From the NCBI GenBank assembly GCA_027625915.1, contig JANTQA010000029.1, forward strand, positions 2,852,001 through 2,916,000: a stretch of 64,000 bases of DNA, in the 5' to 3' direction. Of this stretch, positions 19,947 to 33,004 are shown piece after piece (positions within the stretch are counted from its first letter, which is position 1; each line of letters opens with the position of its first letter). The position numbers were made by a program, and so were the translations under genes. This DNA comes from Anaeramoeba flamelloides (Eukaryota > Metamonada > Anaeramoebidae). The notes beneath the pieces are model-generated. The model did no database searches. It was given only the letters and a program-made list of their open reading frames with translations, and had not been told where the DNA came from.

Positions 19947-22900
19947 GAAGTTTTTTTTTTTTATTTTCATTTTATTTTTTGATGGGATCTTTAATTTTTA
20001 ATCCCTTTTTTTTAATTTTTATTTTTTTAAAAATTTTTTGGTGTAAATTAACTATTTTTTTTTATTTTTTATTGTATTGAGATTTATTTTAAGTGTATGT
20101 ATTTATTTTCTATTTTACTGTGTTAAAATAATAATAATTGAACAAATTTATGTTTTTTTTTTTTTATATTTTTTGCTTTTAATTATTTTTTTCAAAACAT
20201 AACAAACTGAAGTAGTTCATATTATTTTCTTAGGTTTGTTGAATTTTCGAGGATTTGTAAAATAAAGTTAAATAAATCGACCAACTTAGATTTTTTTTGA
20301 AATTCTTTAATAATGAACAAATTTTGATAAAATTTTATATTAGACTATATTATCTCTGATATTCGACTAGAATTTCTAAGAATAAAAATATCAGTACTAT
20401 CAGTTCTTCCTAAAATTAATATTAAAGGATTTATACAGTTATTTTCCAATTAATAAATGAAAATTTTTATTTCAATTTCCAAAATGAATATTAATTATTA
20501 CTGCTACAATCAAATTACCAGAGTCAAAATTTTGTCTTAGAGTTTTTTAAGGAAGTTTATGTTATTGTCTCAAAATATCATTTCTAAAAGATGTTGTAAA
20601 TATCTATAAATTTTCTTCAGCTTATAAACAGAAAAATATTTTGGAAACTGAACTAAAAATTTTCATTTTTTATTGGGAAAATAATTGTTATGGGAAATAA
20701 TAGTATAGTAAAAAAAATATCATTTACCAATCTCAAAAAAAAAAAAGTCCAATAATTTATATTCTTATATATGATGCAAGAGTTCTTTTTTATGTACAAA
20801 GTCAATTTCATCTCAGTAGAAATCATTTTTAGTATTTTATTTAACAAATTCAATTTTTAAATTTATTTTGTATATTAAAAATTTTTTTACAGATGAATAG
20901 TAATTTTTGACAAAATATCCTAAGATTTTATATTTTCAAAGAGAGAAAATAAAATGAATCTCTCAAACTCATATAACAGCAACTATAATAGCAACACGCC
21001 TCTTTAGGTATTGATTTAGGTTTGAAATATTTCAAAGATGAGAGGTATAATTCCCGAATGAAGAAACACTTAAAATTTAAGAATAGAGAATAACTTTATT
21101 TGGCTTTGAAAAAAGTTTGGGTACTTTACTGATTAACTTATTAAAGAGAGGAAACTTGCCCAAACCTTCTTCTCTTTCAAAAATATCAATTTTTTTCGAA
21201 ACAGGGGAATGTTGAATTGAAATTTTTTATTGAGCACAATTCAATTGATTTAGGAAATTTATTATGGATAATATTATTGGATAAAATTTTTACAATAATA
21301 ACTTGACCATTTTAAAAAATCATTTTTTTTTTTTTATTAGTGATTGAAGTTAAGAGTGGAAAATTCAAATACAAATACTTTCATTTTATGGCAAAAAAAA
21401 ACCTTTAGTTAATGTTTTTGATACAGATTATTAATATAACAGTAATAGAAATCAAATGATTGCCATTCATGAAATAATTGTGGAAAACAGATAGAAAAGA
21501 ATAAAATGGAAAGTATGAAATTAGGTTTTTGGTTGGAAGTTCAAAAACAAAAAATTGTCTAAGAAAAAAACACCAGTTTAGAAGAGTTCATAATTAAAAT
21601 AAAATCAAAAAGAAAGAAAAAAGAAAAAAAAAATAGTTCTCTATTAATAAATTATGAACACCAGGATTTATATTACATTTATTTACGTTAATTGGATTAA
21701 ATTTGGTATTTAGTTTTCTCGGATCATAGATATTCATATGGACGAGTACAGTAGTTTAAATTCTATCACTTCTTTTTTCTTTTTGAACAACTTTTTGTAA
21801 AAATCCCTGGTGTGTTTTATTTTTGTTTTTTAATTTATATTTTTAAGTAACATGTCCCTGTATGTTAAAGTATCTGATATTAACATATTCCAAAGATATT
21901 TTTCTTTTTATAACTCTTCTTTTCTATATAAATCAATTCATCCCTGAAAAAAATAAAAAAATCACATGTCACTCTTTAAAAAAATATTTTTGATCAAAGT
22001 TCCTTTGTAAATTGAGTAAAATTCATTTTTATAATTTCCAAGTAAATTATTTTTGTTTTAATATTTATGTATTTGAACTATAATAATGATTTATTTATAT
22101 TGAAGTAAACAATTGCCATGAACTTTGAAATTATTTTTAGTGTTGAACTGTGTAATGAAACATTTATTTAATAAAATTTTCCTAAAAATACATACAATGC
22201 TTTGAAGGAAAAAAATTTTTAAAAATAATTTGAAAATGGGTTAAATTTTAAATTTTCAGATTGGTTAAAAAGAATTTTCATTTTTAACTGAGCAGAAACA
22301 GTTTGATTGATATTTTTGTTTGAATAGAAGATGTTAGATTTCACCAAATCATATTTTCCTCTGAAAATCCTTTTCATGGAATATAAGAAATCTAATTTTT
22401 AGTAAACATTAATATTCTTACTTTTAATGTAACCGTTTATATTTAATGAAAATTCGTATCAAGATTATTGATAATCCCAAATAAATAATTATTTGACAAA
22501 AAAAACAACTTTTGTATGTTGAAAATAAGCACAAAAGTCAAATTTATTTCTTGAATCCTGTCAAAGATAAAAATAATAATAACCAAATCCGTTGGGAATA
22601 ACGGTAAATATTTTTAATGTATATCCACATCATAATCATATTGGATATTCTTACATATAAAATATCATAAATATTTTTCAAAAAAATTACATGTCAAAAA
22701 ATTATTCTTTTTTGAATTAAATTAATTTTTTCCACTAAAAATGATCAAAAATAGAGTAGATCTTAAGAAAGTTTTATTCTGTAAGAAAAGTTCTTATATG
22801 AAAATTAAAATAATATTATATGATTTTTGTTCGATAGTATTTCAAATTCAATTTAATTGGGCTTATTACAAGAAAGAGTTAGACCACTTAGTGAAGCATA

Positions 22901-23702
22901 AAAGTTGTCTTTTGCCTTAAAAATAAATTTGAAGACAATACCAAGTAAGATATGTTCATGGTATTACTCGTAAAGTTATTTATTATTATTTTAGATGTGG
23001 TAAAATTTTTTAATCTTAATTTTTCGATTTTTTTTTCTAGGAATGACTGACTAAAAAGAAAATAGTACTTTTCTTGAGTATTTTACATAACCATTCCTGA
23101 AAAAAAAGTCCAACATGAATGTTCTTGGTTAACCTTAAGAAAACCTGAAAATTGAAAAGTAAGATCAATTAATAAAAAAATAAATGAATAAATAAAGACT
23201 AAATGAAGCATTCAACACAATAACAGTTTTTGTCATACTATCTTTTGGTATGGGCCTTTTCTTTTGTTTTATCATATCATTTAAAAATTTGTTCAAAAAA
23301 ATTGATTATTTTTGAGATCTCCAAAACCACTCTGGCATTATCTTGATAATCAATTAGATTTGTTTTGTTTTTATTGATTTGATTGAAAATAATATGATGA
23401 ATTGTTCTTTAAAGTTAATTTGTTTCTGTTTTTTAATTGATTCAAATTACATTTTCTGCTTCTATCAATATTTAGCAATTTAAAACCATATTTTACTTTT
23501 TTTCGACAAATGGTATTTTTCAGTTTCGGAAAAATCAATAAAAGTAGTTTTCAAACTAAACTATTTACGATTTGGTTATTTTTTTAATCCTTACAAATGT
23601 AAGATCCAGTCCACTCAGATTATCAAATCTCTTTTTAAAGTTTTATTTTAATTCTTGAAATAAATTGAATTTTCATTTTTTATCTTGATATTTTTTTTTT
23701 CA
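19947..23702. other. Intergenic AT-rich DNA with one MITE-like relic
   Basis: No gene was recognised across about 3.7 kb. It contains the TTATTTTCC element at 20439-20684, and otherwise homopolymers and short A/T words. The last bases before 23703 form the MOB1 5' flank. Confidence 0.5.
20439..20684. mobile_element. TTATTTTCC family element, copy 2 (inverted relative to copy 1)
   Basis: A 246-bp element with ends TTATTTTCCAATTAATAAAT and TTTTTATTGGGAAAATAA. Its interior matches 10740-10989 read on the opposite strand: GTCTTAGAGTT, GGAAGTTTA and AATATCATTTCTAAA occur in the same order. Confidence 0.6.
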
Positions 23703-26700
23703 ATGAACAAATTTGAAAAAAGTTCAATATTTGTACCCAAACGAAAAGTCAGAGATAAGGAGAAACAAAGGGAATTATTGGAATATACAGAAAACATTTC
23801 TGGTAGCCAAAATCTTCGAAAAACTGTTCGGTTACCCGAAGGAGAATCAATCAATGAATGGCTTGCATGTAACAGTAAATAATCCTTTCTTTTTTTTTTT
23901 TTAGTTTATTTTTTTTTTTATGTCAATCGTGGTGATGTACATAACGATTAGACGAGAGAATTCTTTTAAATTCAATTTCAGGACAAATTTTAATTGCTAT
24001 TAATCATGGTTTACAAGTTATTTCAAAATAAAAAAAAGTTTTTTCTGATGTCTTTATCAAAAAGAAAGATCCACACAAAAACCCAACCAATTTGGAAAGT
24101 TAGATCTTTGTTTCATTTTGTAGTTTTAAATGAGACAAAATTCACAAAGCAACAGGTCATTTACGAAAAATGTTCATTGATCGAAATGCTAAACAAATGT
24201 TTTTCAAAAAAAGAGAAAATAAAAAAGAAATACTTTATGAATTTGTCTTACAACAAAACTTTAACAACACCGATAAAATTCCAAACAAAATCTTAACTTG
24301 TCTTCTCAAAATTCTTTTTCACAAATTCTTTATCATTTCCTTTTTAATGAAAAAAAAAAAAAAAGCTGTTGATTTTTATAACCAAATAAATATGATTTTT
24401 GGAACAATTAATCTTTATTGTGATTCACAAACTTGTCCTTCAATGACAGCTGGATCAAAGTATGAGTACCTATGGGCTACAATTGTTAATGGTAGGTTTT
24501 CAATATTCTTTTCTTATTGAATTTGTTTTTTTTTACCTTTTTCATTTTTTTTTTTTCTTTTTCTTTTGTTTCAAAAATTGGTTTCTTCAACAAAAAAAAA
24601 AATCCATAAGAAAAAGAAAAATCAAAAAAAAGATCGACTAATTTAAAATTAAAAGAAATTGTTTTTCAAACCCAACCTATACTTAAACTGCAATGAATTA
24701 TTGGAAATAAAGAAAAACAATTTTCAGAAAATGAATGAAAAAAAATTATCTATTGAGAAATAAACAGACTGTGATGATTTTCATCTTTTCAATTGCATAA
24801 ATCTGGCAATAAATAAATTAAATTTACTGTTGTCAAAATAAAGCGTGCAAAAAAATTAAATACATGTTTCAAAATAAAAAGTGTGTTTTTTTGTTATAGA
24901 AGACCTATAACATCAACCGATCAAAGAAACCAATAATAAACCCTGAGTAAATATGGTATTGGTTTCTTAAAGTTCTATTATTTAAAAAGAAATTCTAAAA
25001 ATGAAGGATCAAATTGGAAAATTTATCTCAAAAAATCGAATAAATTTTTCCATAAATTTTAATCATCAATCATAAACAAAAAAAATTTCAAAAATTGAGA
25101 AAATTATGAAAAATTTAACACAAATTACTTGAATAATTTAAATTTTACTGAAAATATCAAGAGTTTAACTTTCAAAATCAATTTGAACTTCCGTATACTA
25201 TTTGGTAGTCGATTGGATGTTGCCTTGGAACAAGAAGAAAAAAAAGCACGATTATATTTTGAAACAAGGAATATAGTTAGTTGTGAACGCATTATTTTGA
25301 TCACTGTAAATTTTATGTTACTGAATAACACAACACCATTGGTTATTGATATTTTGAAAAAAAAAATATCGTTGTTTATTGGTTCGGTTTGGAAACAATC
25401 ACTTTGTTATGTTACGAGTTTTGCCTGGAAGAACGAGAAATATGATATTGTTCGAAGTGATATAAGATGATATTGTGGAGTTCGAAGAACTACAATTAAT
25501 ATAATCTTAAAACTAGAAAAATATCATTATTTTGAGACTGGAAGGGGATTCAAAACGAGGAATTATAACTAGGTGATTTTTGTACAAATGAAACAATCTG
25601 AGATGCTATTTATTTTTGGTACTCGAGAGATCTAAATCTACATAGCAATATACAACTTAAAACAATAAACAAACAAATTAAAGCTATTTGTTATTTTTCA
25701 ATGGTACTTTGAATAACTTGTTCTTCAAAGTATCTTTTTCTCCCAATGGAGTTATCGAAAACACTAAAGTTAAATTTTACATTTTCATACATTGAGGATA
25801 AAAGTTGGTTTGAAATTACACAGAGACAAACTAGATCGTCCAACTTTTCAATGAGTCTCTATTCCCCCTTTATTTCACGCTTGTTAAGAAACACCTGAAG
25901 GCGATCAAAAATAAAAATCTGCATCTATTATGTGTTCTTAACAGTGAATGATTTTGAACTATTCCTCTAAAAATTTCTTGACTTGATGCAATAAAAAAAT
26001 GTTTTTTTTTTTTTCTTTTCATTATTTGTAATTGTGTTTTTTTCTCGTTTTCAAAATCTTCTATAAGTGGTCTCTTTTCTCCTTTCTTTTTCGAAGAAAA
26101 AAAGAGACCAAAAATTTTTTTGATTTTTTAAAAATGATATTGATTTCAATTGAGCCGAAACCAGCAACACTGTTTAGTTTTCGGCATTGTTTTTAAACAA
26201 AAAAAGGTAATTCATTCAATTTCCAAACTTTACGGGAAAATTGATGGACTTTTTTTCTTTGTCGTCTATTGAACAAATAATTGCGTTCCTTGAACCAAAT
26301 TAATTTTCCAATGTTGTAAATCCTTGAGCGCGGCGATCTTTGTGGTTTTATGAGATTAAAAAGTAGCAAAAAAAATTGGTTAAACTCTTCTAAAATAACT
26401 TTAAATAACATTTTTAAAGTAAAATTTATGAGTAAAATACTTATTATGTTACTTTGTTAGAATTGGAAATTAGAAGATCAGAAAATTTTCAAACTTTGCC
26501 TTATGACTAAAGGATTTCCCAAAATCTTTACACAATGACTACAATACTATCCTAAACTTTTTAGAGAAACAATTACGTTCTTTATTAATTCGATTTGGAA
26601 AAAATCTCCTTGTTATGTTACGAGTTTGGCCTGGAAGAACGAGAAATATGATATTGTTCTAGTGCTAAGATTATGTTGAGGAGTTCGAAGAACTACAATT

Positions 26701-29572
26701 AATATAATCTTAGAACTAGAACAATATCATATTTTGAGTCTGGAAGGAGAACCAAAACGAGTAAACATAAAAGGCGATTTTTGAACAAATGAAACAATAT
26801 GAGGTGCTATTTATTTTTTCAACTCGGGATCTAACTCTACACAACAAAAAACAAACGAAAACAAACAAATACATTAACCAAAACAACTAATTTGTTATTT
26901 TTTAATGGTACTTTGAAGAACTTTTTCTTCAAAGGATCTTTTTCTCCCAATGAAGTTACTGTAAACACTGAAGTTAAATTTTACATTTTCTACATCGGTG
27001 ATAAAACTTGGTTTAAATTCATACAGAAACAAACCAGATCGTCCAACTTTTCAATGAGTTTCTATCTCCGCTTTTGTTTTCCTTTTGTAAGCCAATTCTC
27101 GAAAACAATCAAACTACAAAATCTGCATTCATTGTGCGTTCTTAACAGTTACTGATTTTGAACATTCCAAAATTTCTTTACTTGACAAAAAAAAATAAAA
27201 TGTTTTTTTTTTTTTCTAATTTCAAAAATTGGTAAATATGTTTTTTTCTCACTTTGAAAATCTTTTATTAATGGTCTCATTTCTCCTTTTTTCAAAGAAA
27301 AAAAGAGACCAAACGTTTTTTATTTTTTTTAAAAATGAGATTGATTTCTTTGGAAGAAAAAACAAAAACGTTGTAAGATTTTAGACATTGTTTTTAAAAA
27401 AAGAAATGGAATCCATTAAATTTCCAACCTTTACGGGAAAGTTGATGGACTTTTTTCTTTGTCGTCTATTGATCAAATAATTGAGTGACTTGAACCAAAT
27501 TAATTTTCCAATGTTGTAAATCCTTGAGCGCGGAAAAACTTATATATTTATGAGATTAAAAATTGGTAAAATAATTTGGTTAAACTCTTCTAAAATAACT
27601 TTAAATAACATATTTAAAGTGGAATTTAATAGTAAAATACTTCTTATTTTACCCAAATAGAATTCAAAAAAAGAAGATCAGAAAATTTCCAAACTTTGCC
27701 TAATTACTAAAGGATTTCCCAAAATCTTTACACAGTGACTACAATACTATCCTAAACTTTTTTGTGAAACAATCACTTTCTTATCAGTAGTTGTTTGGAA
27801 TTATACAGCCAATTTTTTCCAAATAAAATGTTTGAGATAAAAAAAATATATATAGCTGTTTTATCAGTAGTTTTCTAGGAATTATATACTTGTAATTTTT
27901 ACAAATTAAAAGTTTGAGTTTTAAAAAAAATATATATCAGTTATATTATTGTTGAAAAAAATTGCTTTAAGCAAGTTTTGATTTTTCTTTTGATCGGCTA
28001 GAAATAAATTTCAACAAAAATAGAATAAAACTAAAATACGATCATCTGCTTGGTATATTTTCAACCTCTAACTTTAAATGCCTTTTAATTCAATCAATAA
28101 TTACTTTGAATATTTCTTTTTTTTTAAATTTTCTTTCATTAGTTTTCAAAATTACAATGAGGAATTAATTCCGAACCTCACAAATACCCAAAATTCATGA
28201 AAAATGCAACTTTTATTGTTAAATTTTCAAGAGTAATTCACAGAAAATATAAAGATTCCTTTTATCTGAAACTTGAATTAATTCAAGTGTGCATTAAAAA
28301 AAAATAAAATAAACTATTTTTCAAAAATATCGACCCACTTTATAATGCTATTGGAAGTTGTTTTGAGGTTTTGTCCCATATTCTTATTAAAAAATAATAT
28401 TTTCTAATTTTAAGATCAGAATCATTTTTTCTAATTTAGTCCAGTTTTATTTTTTTTCCAAAAAAATTTTCAATTTTGAAGATTAAAAACATTTTTTCTT
28501 ATTTTTTTTTTGTGACTTCTTTTACTTTGTTTTTTATGTTTTTTTTTCTTTTTCTTTGTTTTTTATGATCTTTTTCTTTTTTTTACAAAAGATCATGTGG
28601 AGAAAAATAAAGATCTCAGAAAACACCAAGAAACACTCAGAAAATTGATAACATATAATCTCTTTTGGTATAAATTTATCATTTTCCAAAAAATATTCTT
28701 TTTGTTAACCCTTTTTCATTGAATGTTCAGTAATAACAAATATCTAATAGTCCTAAATATAAATGAAAAAATATTCATTCATGTTTTTTTTCAAAGCTTG
28801 AGATTACATTTTTAATGGGTGATAATTGAAAAATATGATTTATCAAATCGATTTAATAATTTATACAAAAGAAGAAGGAGAAACAAAAAAAGAAAAAATA
28901 AAATCATTCTTAATTTTTCAAAAAATTAAAAATATTTTCTTATATTTGTATTTTTATTTTATGAAATTCTATTTTATTTTTACAAAAATACTTTTATAGA
29001 ACAAAAACAATTTAAAAAGGTCAGTGCATCAGAATATATTAAAAATTTAATGGATTGGATACAGTCATTACTTGACGATGAAAAAACTTTTTCTTCTCAA
29101 AATGGTAAATTTAAAATTTTATTATTTGTTGTTTTTTTTTTTTTTTTTTTTGATAAAAAACAAACAAATAATTTTCTAATTGCTATTATATTAATAAATA
29201 TTAATGTATTTCAAACACTATAATATTTTAATTATTTTTAAATGAAATGAAATTAAATATCATATAGACATCCCTTTTCCAAAAAACTTTTATGACATCA
29301 TTAAGGATATTTTTAAACGTTTATTCCGTGTCTATGCCCATATATTTTATCACCATTATTCCTTAATTGTACAATTAGGCTTTAATGAAGAATTTAATAC
29401 AAGTTTCAAACATTTTATCTTTTTCGTTGAAGAATTTGAATTGATGAGCACATCTGAAATGCAGCCATTGCAAGAGTTAATTTCTAGTCTATTGCCAAAA
29501 AAGAAAAAGAAAAAGAAAAAGAAGAAAAGAAGAAGTAGAAGTGGGAAAATAAAAAGCACTGAAGAAAAATAA
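23703..29572 (+). CDS. MOB1: MOB kinase activator 1 (MOB1), four exons
   Basis: MOB1 binds and activates NDR/LATS kinases in mitotic-exit and Hippo-type signalling. Exons are 23703-23874, 24366-24491, 29000-29104 and 29268-29572, all joined in phase 1, giving 235 residues. GT-AG ends are GTAAAT, GTAGGT and GTAAAT donors with AAG or TAG acceptors. The product reads along MOB1: SGSQNLRKTVRLPEGESINE, then LACN plus TVDFYNQINMIFGTI, YIKNLMDWIQSLLDDEKTF, IPFPKNF, RLFRVYAHIFYHHY and EEFNTSFKHFIFFVEEFEL. The zinc ligands are present: Cys76, Cys81, His159 and His164. The family normally ends near QELI; here a poly-Lys/Arg tail of about 27 residues follows. Intron 2 is 4.5 kb, an outlier against introns of 491 and 163 bp. 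Exon 2 is preceded by poly-A rather than a pyrimidine tract, so that acceptor is chosen by homology and phase. Confidence 0.95.
25375..27780. repeat. 1.2-kb head-to-tail tandem duplication
   Basis: The units are 25375-26580 and 26581-27780. Shared blocks in order include TTATGTTACGAGTTT, GCCTGGAAGAACGAGAAATA, ACTACAATTAATATAATCTT, CAGATCGTCCAACTTTTCAA (one base differs in the first unit), TTTACGGGAAA, AATCCTTGAGCGCGG and GACTACAATACTATCCTAAA. Identity is about 85% by eye. Each unit carries a hairpin (for example 26648-26731) and a GGTCTC...GAGACC hairpin (26068-26112 and 27273-27311). Confidence 0.85.
27780..27945. repeat. Two tandem copies of an about 80-bp unit
   Basis: TTATCAGTAGTT, GGAATTATA and AAAAAAAATATATAT recur in the same order in 27780-27856 and 27858-27945. 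Confidence 0.7.
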
Positions 29573-29974
29573 AAATTTAGAACACAAGCTATTTGTGATT
29601 TTTATTTTGTTTATTATTTATTTAAATTTATTTTATAATTCAAAAGCCTTTTTTTAAATAATTAGAAACAATGTTCATTTTGTTTTGAATTTAGTTTACA
29701 ATATTTTGATTTGAAAAAACTTTTTTTTTTTTATTTTTTTATAACCTAAAAATCAAATTTTGTTAATAATAAACTTTGTTTCTGTCAAAGTGGCAAAACA
29801 TTTTTTTCAAAGATAAATTATTTTATATAATTTGGACTTTGAAGAACGAATAAAAAACAAGTAGAATAATACTCACCAAAGAATAGTTGATATTCTTATT
29901 GAATAAAACTAAAAAGATCAATAGATTTTCATAAAAATTAAAAAACTCAAAATTCTAGGGTGTCATTGAAAAAA

Positions 29975-30310
29975 ACAAATTCAATGTTCATTTTGATCTT
30001 CAATTGAAGATCTAAATAATCCTAATAAAAATAAATCTGATTTCTCAACAATCATTTTCACTCTTTCAGTAACATTAAAATAACATGTTTTAACCAAGAA
30101 TGAACTAAGATCTTTGCAATAATAAAAAAAATTGCAAATGTATAACCTGTCAAAAGGAAATCTTAAAAACTCAAAAAAAGAAAAAATGTGAAAAAATAAT
30201 TTCAATTTTGAATTTTACAAAATAAATTGTTTCTTCTAATACCCATTCAAACTCTTTTAAACACATTTTTAATCCACCCCCCTACAACTGTATCCATTTG
30301 ACTAAAAAAT
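29975..30310. repeat. Dispersed repeat shared with 59490-59700
   Basis: AAAATGTGAAAAAAT, then ATTTCAATTTT, then a CAAATCAATTCA or CATTCAAACTC block followed by AAACA, recur in the same order at both sites. The minus-strand ORF over it is not supported. Confidence 0.4.
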
Positions 30311-32066
30311 GTTTAACTGGAATTATTTTTCATTTTTTTGAAGAAATTTGAAATTATTTAAAAATAACAAAGTAGTGGAGAGAGCTATTAGCTCTCTTAT
30401 TTTGAAATTATTTGTATTTCATATTTTTTTAATAGGTTAAATATTCTTAATTATTTGTTAAATGTTTGGAATCATATTGAAAAGTTAATGATTTTTATAA
30501 ATATTTTTTGATTTTTCTAAAGATTATAAACTAAATTTGATAATAAATGCCCCAATTTTTTTTTATTTTTTTTTTTAATATTTTTTTATTTTGTTTTTAG
30601 ACGATAAAAAACAAATATTTCTAGTGTATAGAACTGATTATTTAAAGTATAATTTTATTATTATAATAGATAACTTCAATTTATAAAAATATTTATTTTC
30701 AAATTTTGATTGTTATTGTGGGGCAATTATTTTGAAATAGAGTTTATTTAATCAATATGTTCAAGTAAACTAATCTAATTCTTATCAGATTTTTTTTTTT
30801 TTTTAAATAAACACAAAAAAAAAATTCAAAAAAAATATTGATAATATTTATATTAAAAGAATAAAATTGTATTCTATTAAAATATTATTTTAATTAATTT
30901 GTGGTTTATTAATCCTTTGTAATAAAAAATCACATATTTTATTACAATGGAAAAAATCAAAAAAATTCAAAGATTTTGTCGTTTTTTTTTCTCAATCAAA
31001 TCAAAAGAAATTAAATAAAAAGTAAAAAAAAAAAAAAAGAGTGCATTTATAAAACAATGAAAATTTAAACCTAATTTTGTTTATCTCCAAATCATTTACT
31101 TGTATTTTTATAACAAAATAAATTTAAAACTTTGTATTTGCCTTGGTTCTCTACTTATTTCAACGGTGGTAAAAAATTGTATCCAATTGCTGTATGATTC
31201 ATAACTATTCTGAGTGAATTGAAAATAATTTCAAAAAAAATTCAATTATTTTTAAAGTAACTTTATATAGTAAATATTAAATTCAATAATCATAAAAACC
31301 CTCATCATTTGTGATAATTTCTTGAATAAACCAAAGTGTTAAATGAAATAATTTTATTTGAAATTATTGTTATTTAAAAAAGAAATCAACTTAACTTGAA
31401 GAAGTTGTACTATTTACAAAAAAAAATGAAGAAAATATTTATTTCTCTTAAAATTTACATTTTAATAATAAGTTGGCTTTAGATAAAATTGAAATTTTTT
31501 GAAATTATTTAAAATTCACTTAGAATAGTTCCCAACCATTTAAAGAATTACTGTAATTAATACCTGATTCCAAATGAGTATATTTTAATAGAAATCTTGG
31601 TGCCCTTTTCATAATTAAATTTTGCTGTTTTTATCATTTCAAAGCAAAAATTGAAATGGGATTATAGAAAAACAGTTTTACTCAAAGTATCTAAATATCG
31701 AAAGCAAAAGCCATTTTTTTTTTTTGTTTTCTTTAGTTCAAAATAGAAGAAGAAATGTGATTCAAGAACATCCCCCTTGTTTTTCTTAAACTCGAAAATA
31801 TAATTAGAGTTTTTTATTCTGGTGATTAATGTAGGAAATAGTATAATCCATAAAATATATTTTCTTTAAAAGGTGAAAAAAAAATTTTTTATTTCTAAAG
31901 GAGATAAGAAAAGGGGAAAGAAAAGTTGGAAATAAAAGAGGGGTAAAAAAATAAATAAAAAAAAACTTAAAAAACTTAATTTCTTTAATTCTTTTTTTTT
32001 TTTTTGTAGTTCAAATGTTGAATGGGTTTGTGGTTGATTGTTTATATATATTATGTGTTAATGTAT

Positions 32067-32067
32067 G

Positions 32068-32154
<87 letters not shown>

Positions 32155-32158
32155 TGTG
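32067..32158 (+). repeat. (TG)n microsatellite
   Basis: About 90 bp of nearly uninterrupted TG repeat, the longest dinucleotide tract in the window. Confidence 0.95.
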
Positions 32159-33004
32159 TATCAAATTTCTTTAGAACACCACCATAATTTGTTTTAATAA
32201 AGAGATTAAAATATTTGAACATGTATATATCAAATGAAAAGGGTAACTTTATTAAGTTTTACATTTAGATATTTATAGATAGGGGACCTAGAAGACACTG
32301 AGTTTATAAGAATTAGCATTTTTATTTCAAATTTACTTTTTAGAACTATTCTTTTTTTTGAGATCTTTGTTAAAAGTTCAACAAAATTATTAATTGAAAT
32401 TTCAAAGCCAATTATTTTTTTAGGAAATTGGTTGAAATTTCAGGGAATATTCAGTGATTTCATAAATATCTCACCCATATAGTCCATTGACAGTTACTTC
32501 AATTTAATTTGGGTAAAAATTAATCAAAACAAGTTTGGTTAGTAAAGATCGAATTGTGAAATAGTTTACCAATTCTTATAATGGCATTTTCTACATTTTA
32601 CCTCCTCCAAAAAGTTTAACAAAACAAAAAGAAAAAAAGGAACCGAAGGAACCAACTTTAAAAAAAAAAACGAAAAACGTAAAAAGTTTAAAATATAAAA
32701 AACCTAAATTTTAACTATTATAAGATTTCTTTACCCAATATTCGTTTAAGCCAATAAATATATTGTTAATTTACAAAAATAATCTAAATTAATCATAAAA
32801 TAGGTTTAGTCCTTAAACCCCACAAAAAAAAAAAAAAAAAATAAAATAAAAAAAAAAATACTATTTTTATTCATATTATAAAAAACATTAATACGACTAA
32901 AAAAAAAAAAAAGTAAAAAATGTAGAATATCGATATTCAGATAAAAACAAAAATTATCATATAAATCAAGAGGGTGTGTAATTAGTGTAGAAACAGAAAA
33001 TGAA

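Larger units (their letters stand above)
24492..28999 (+). other. 4.5-kb intron 2 of MOB1
   Basis: Bounded by GTAGGT and TTTTATAG. It holds a 1.2-kb tandem duplication (25375-27780), a pair of about 80-bp repeats (27780-27945) and simple repeats near 28490-28610. A 113-codon frame at 25129-25470 runs into the duplication and has no recognisable domain. Confidence 0.8.
29573..33004. other. Intergenic AT-rich DNA with dispersed repeats
   Basis: No gene was recognised. It holds repeats shared with 17640-17750 and 59490-59700, an imperfect inverted repeat (31200-31240 against 31490-31540, GAATAGT and AAATAATTTCAAAAAA), a small AGAGAGCTATTAGCTCTCT palindrome near 30380, and a TG microsatellite. 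Confidence 0.5.

Noticed and set aside
25129-25470. 113-codon frame inside MOB1 intron 2
   Set aside because: No ATG-led conserved domain, it starts at a TTG, and it runs into the tandem duplication.
32015-32197. 60-codon Cys/Val frame
   Set aside because: It is the translated TG microsatellite.
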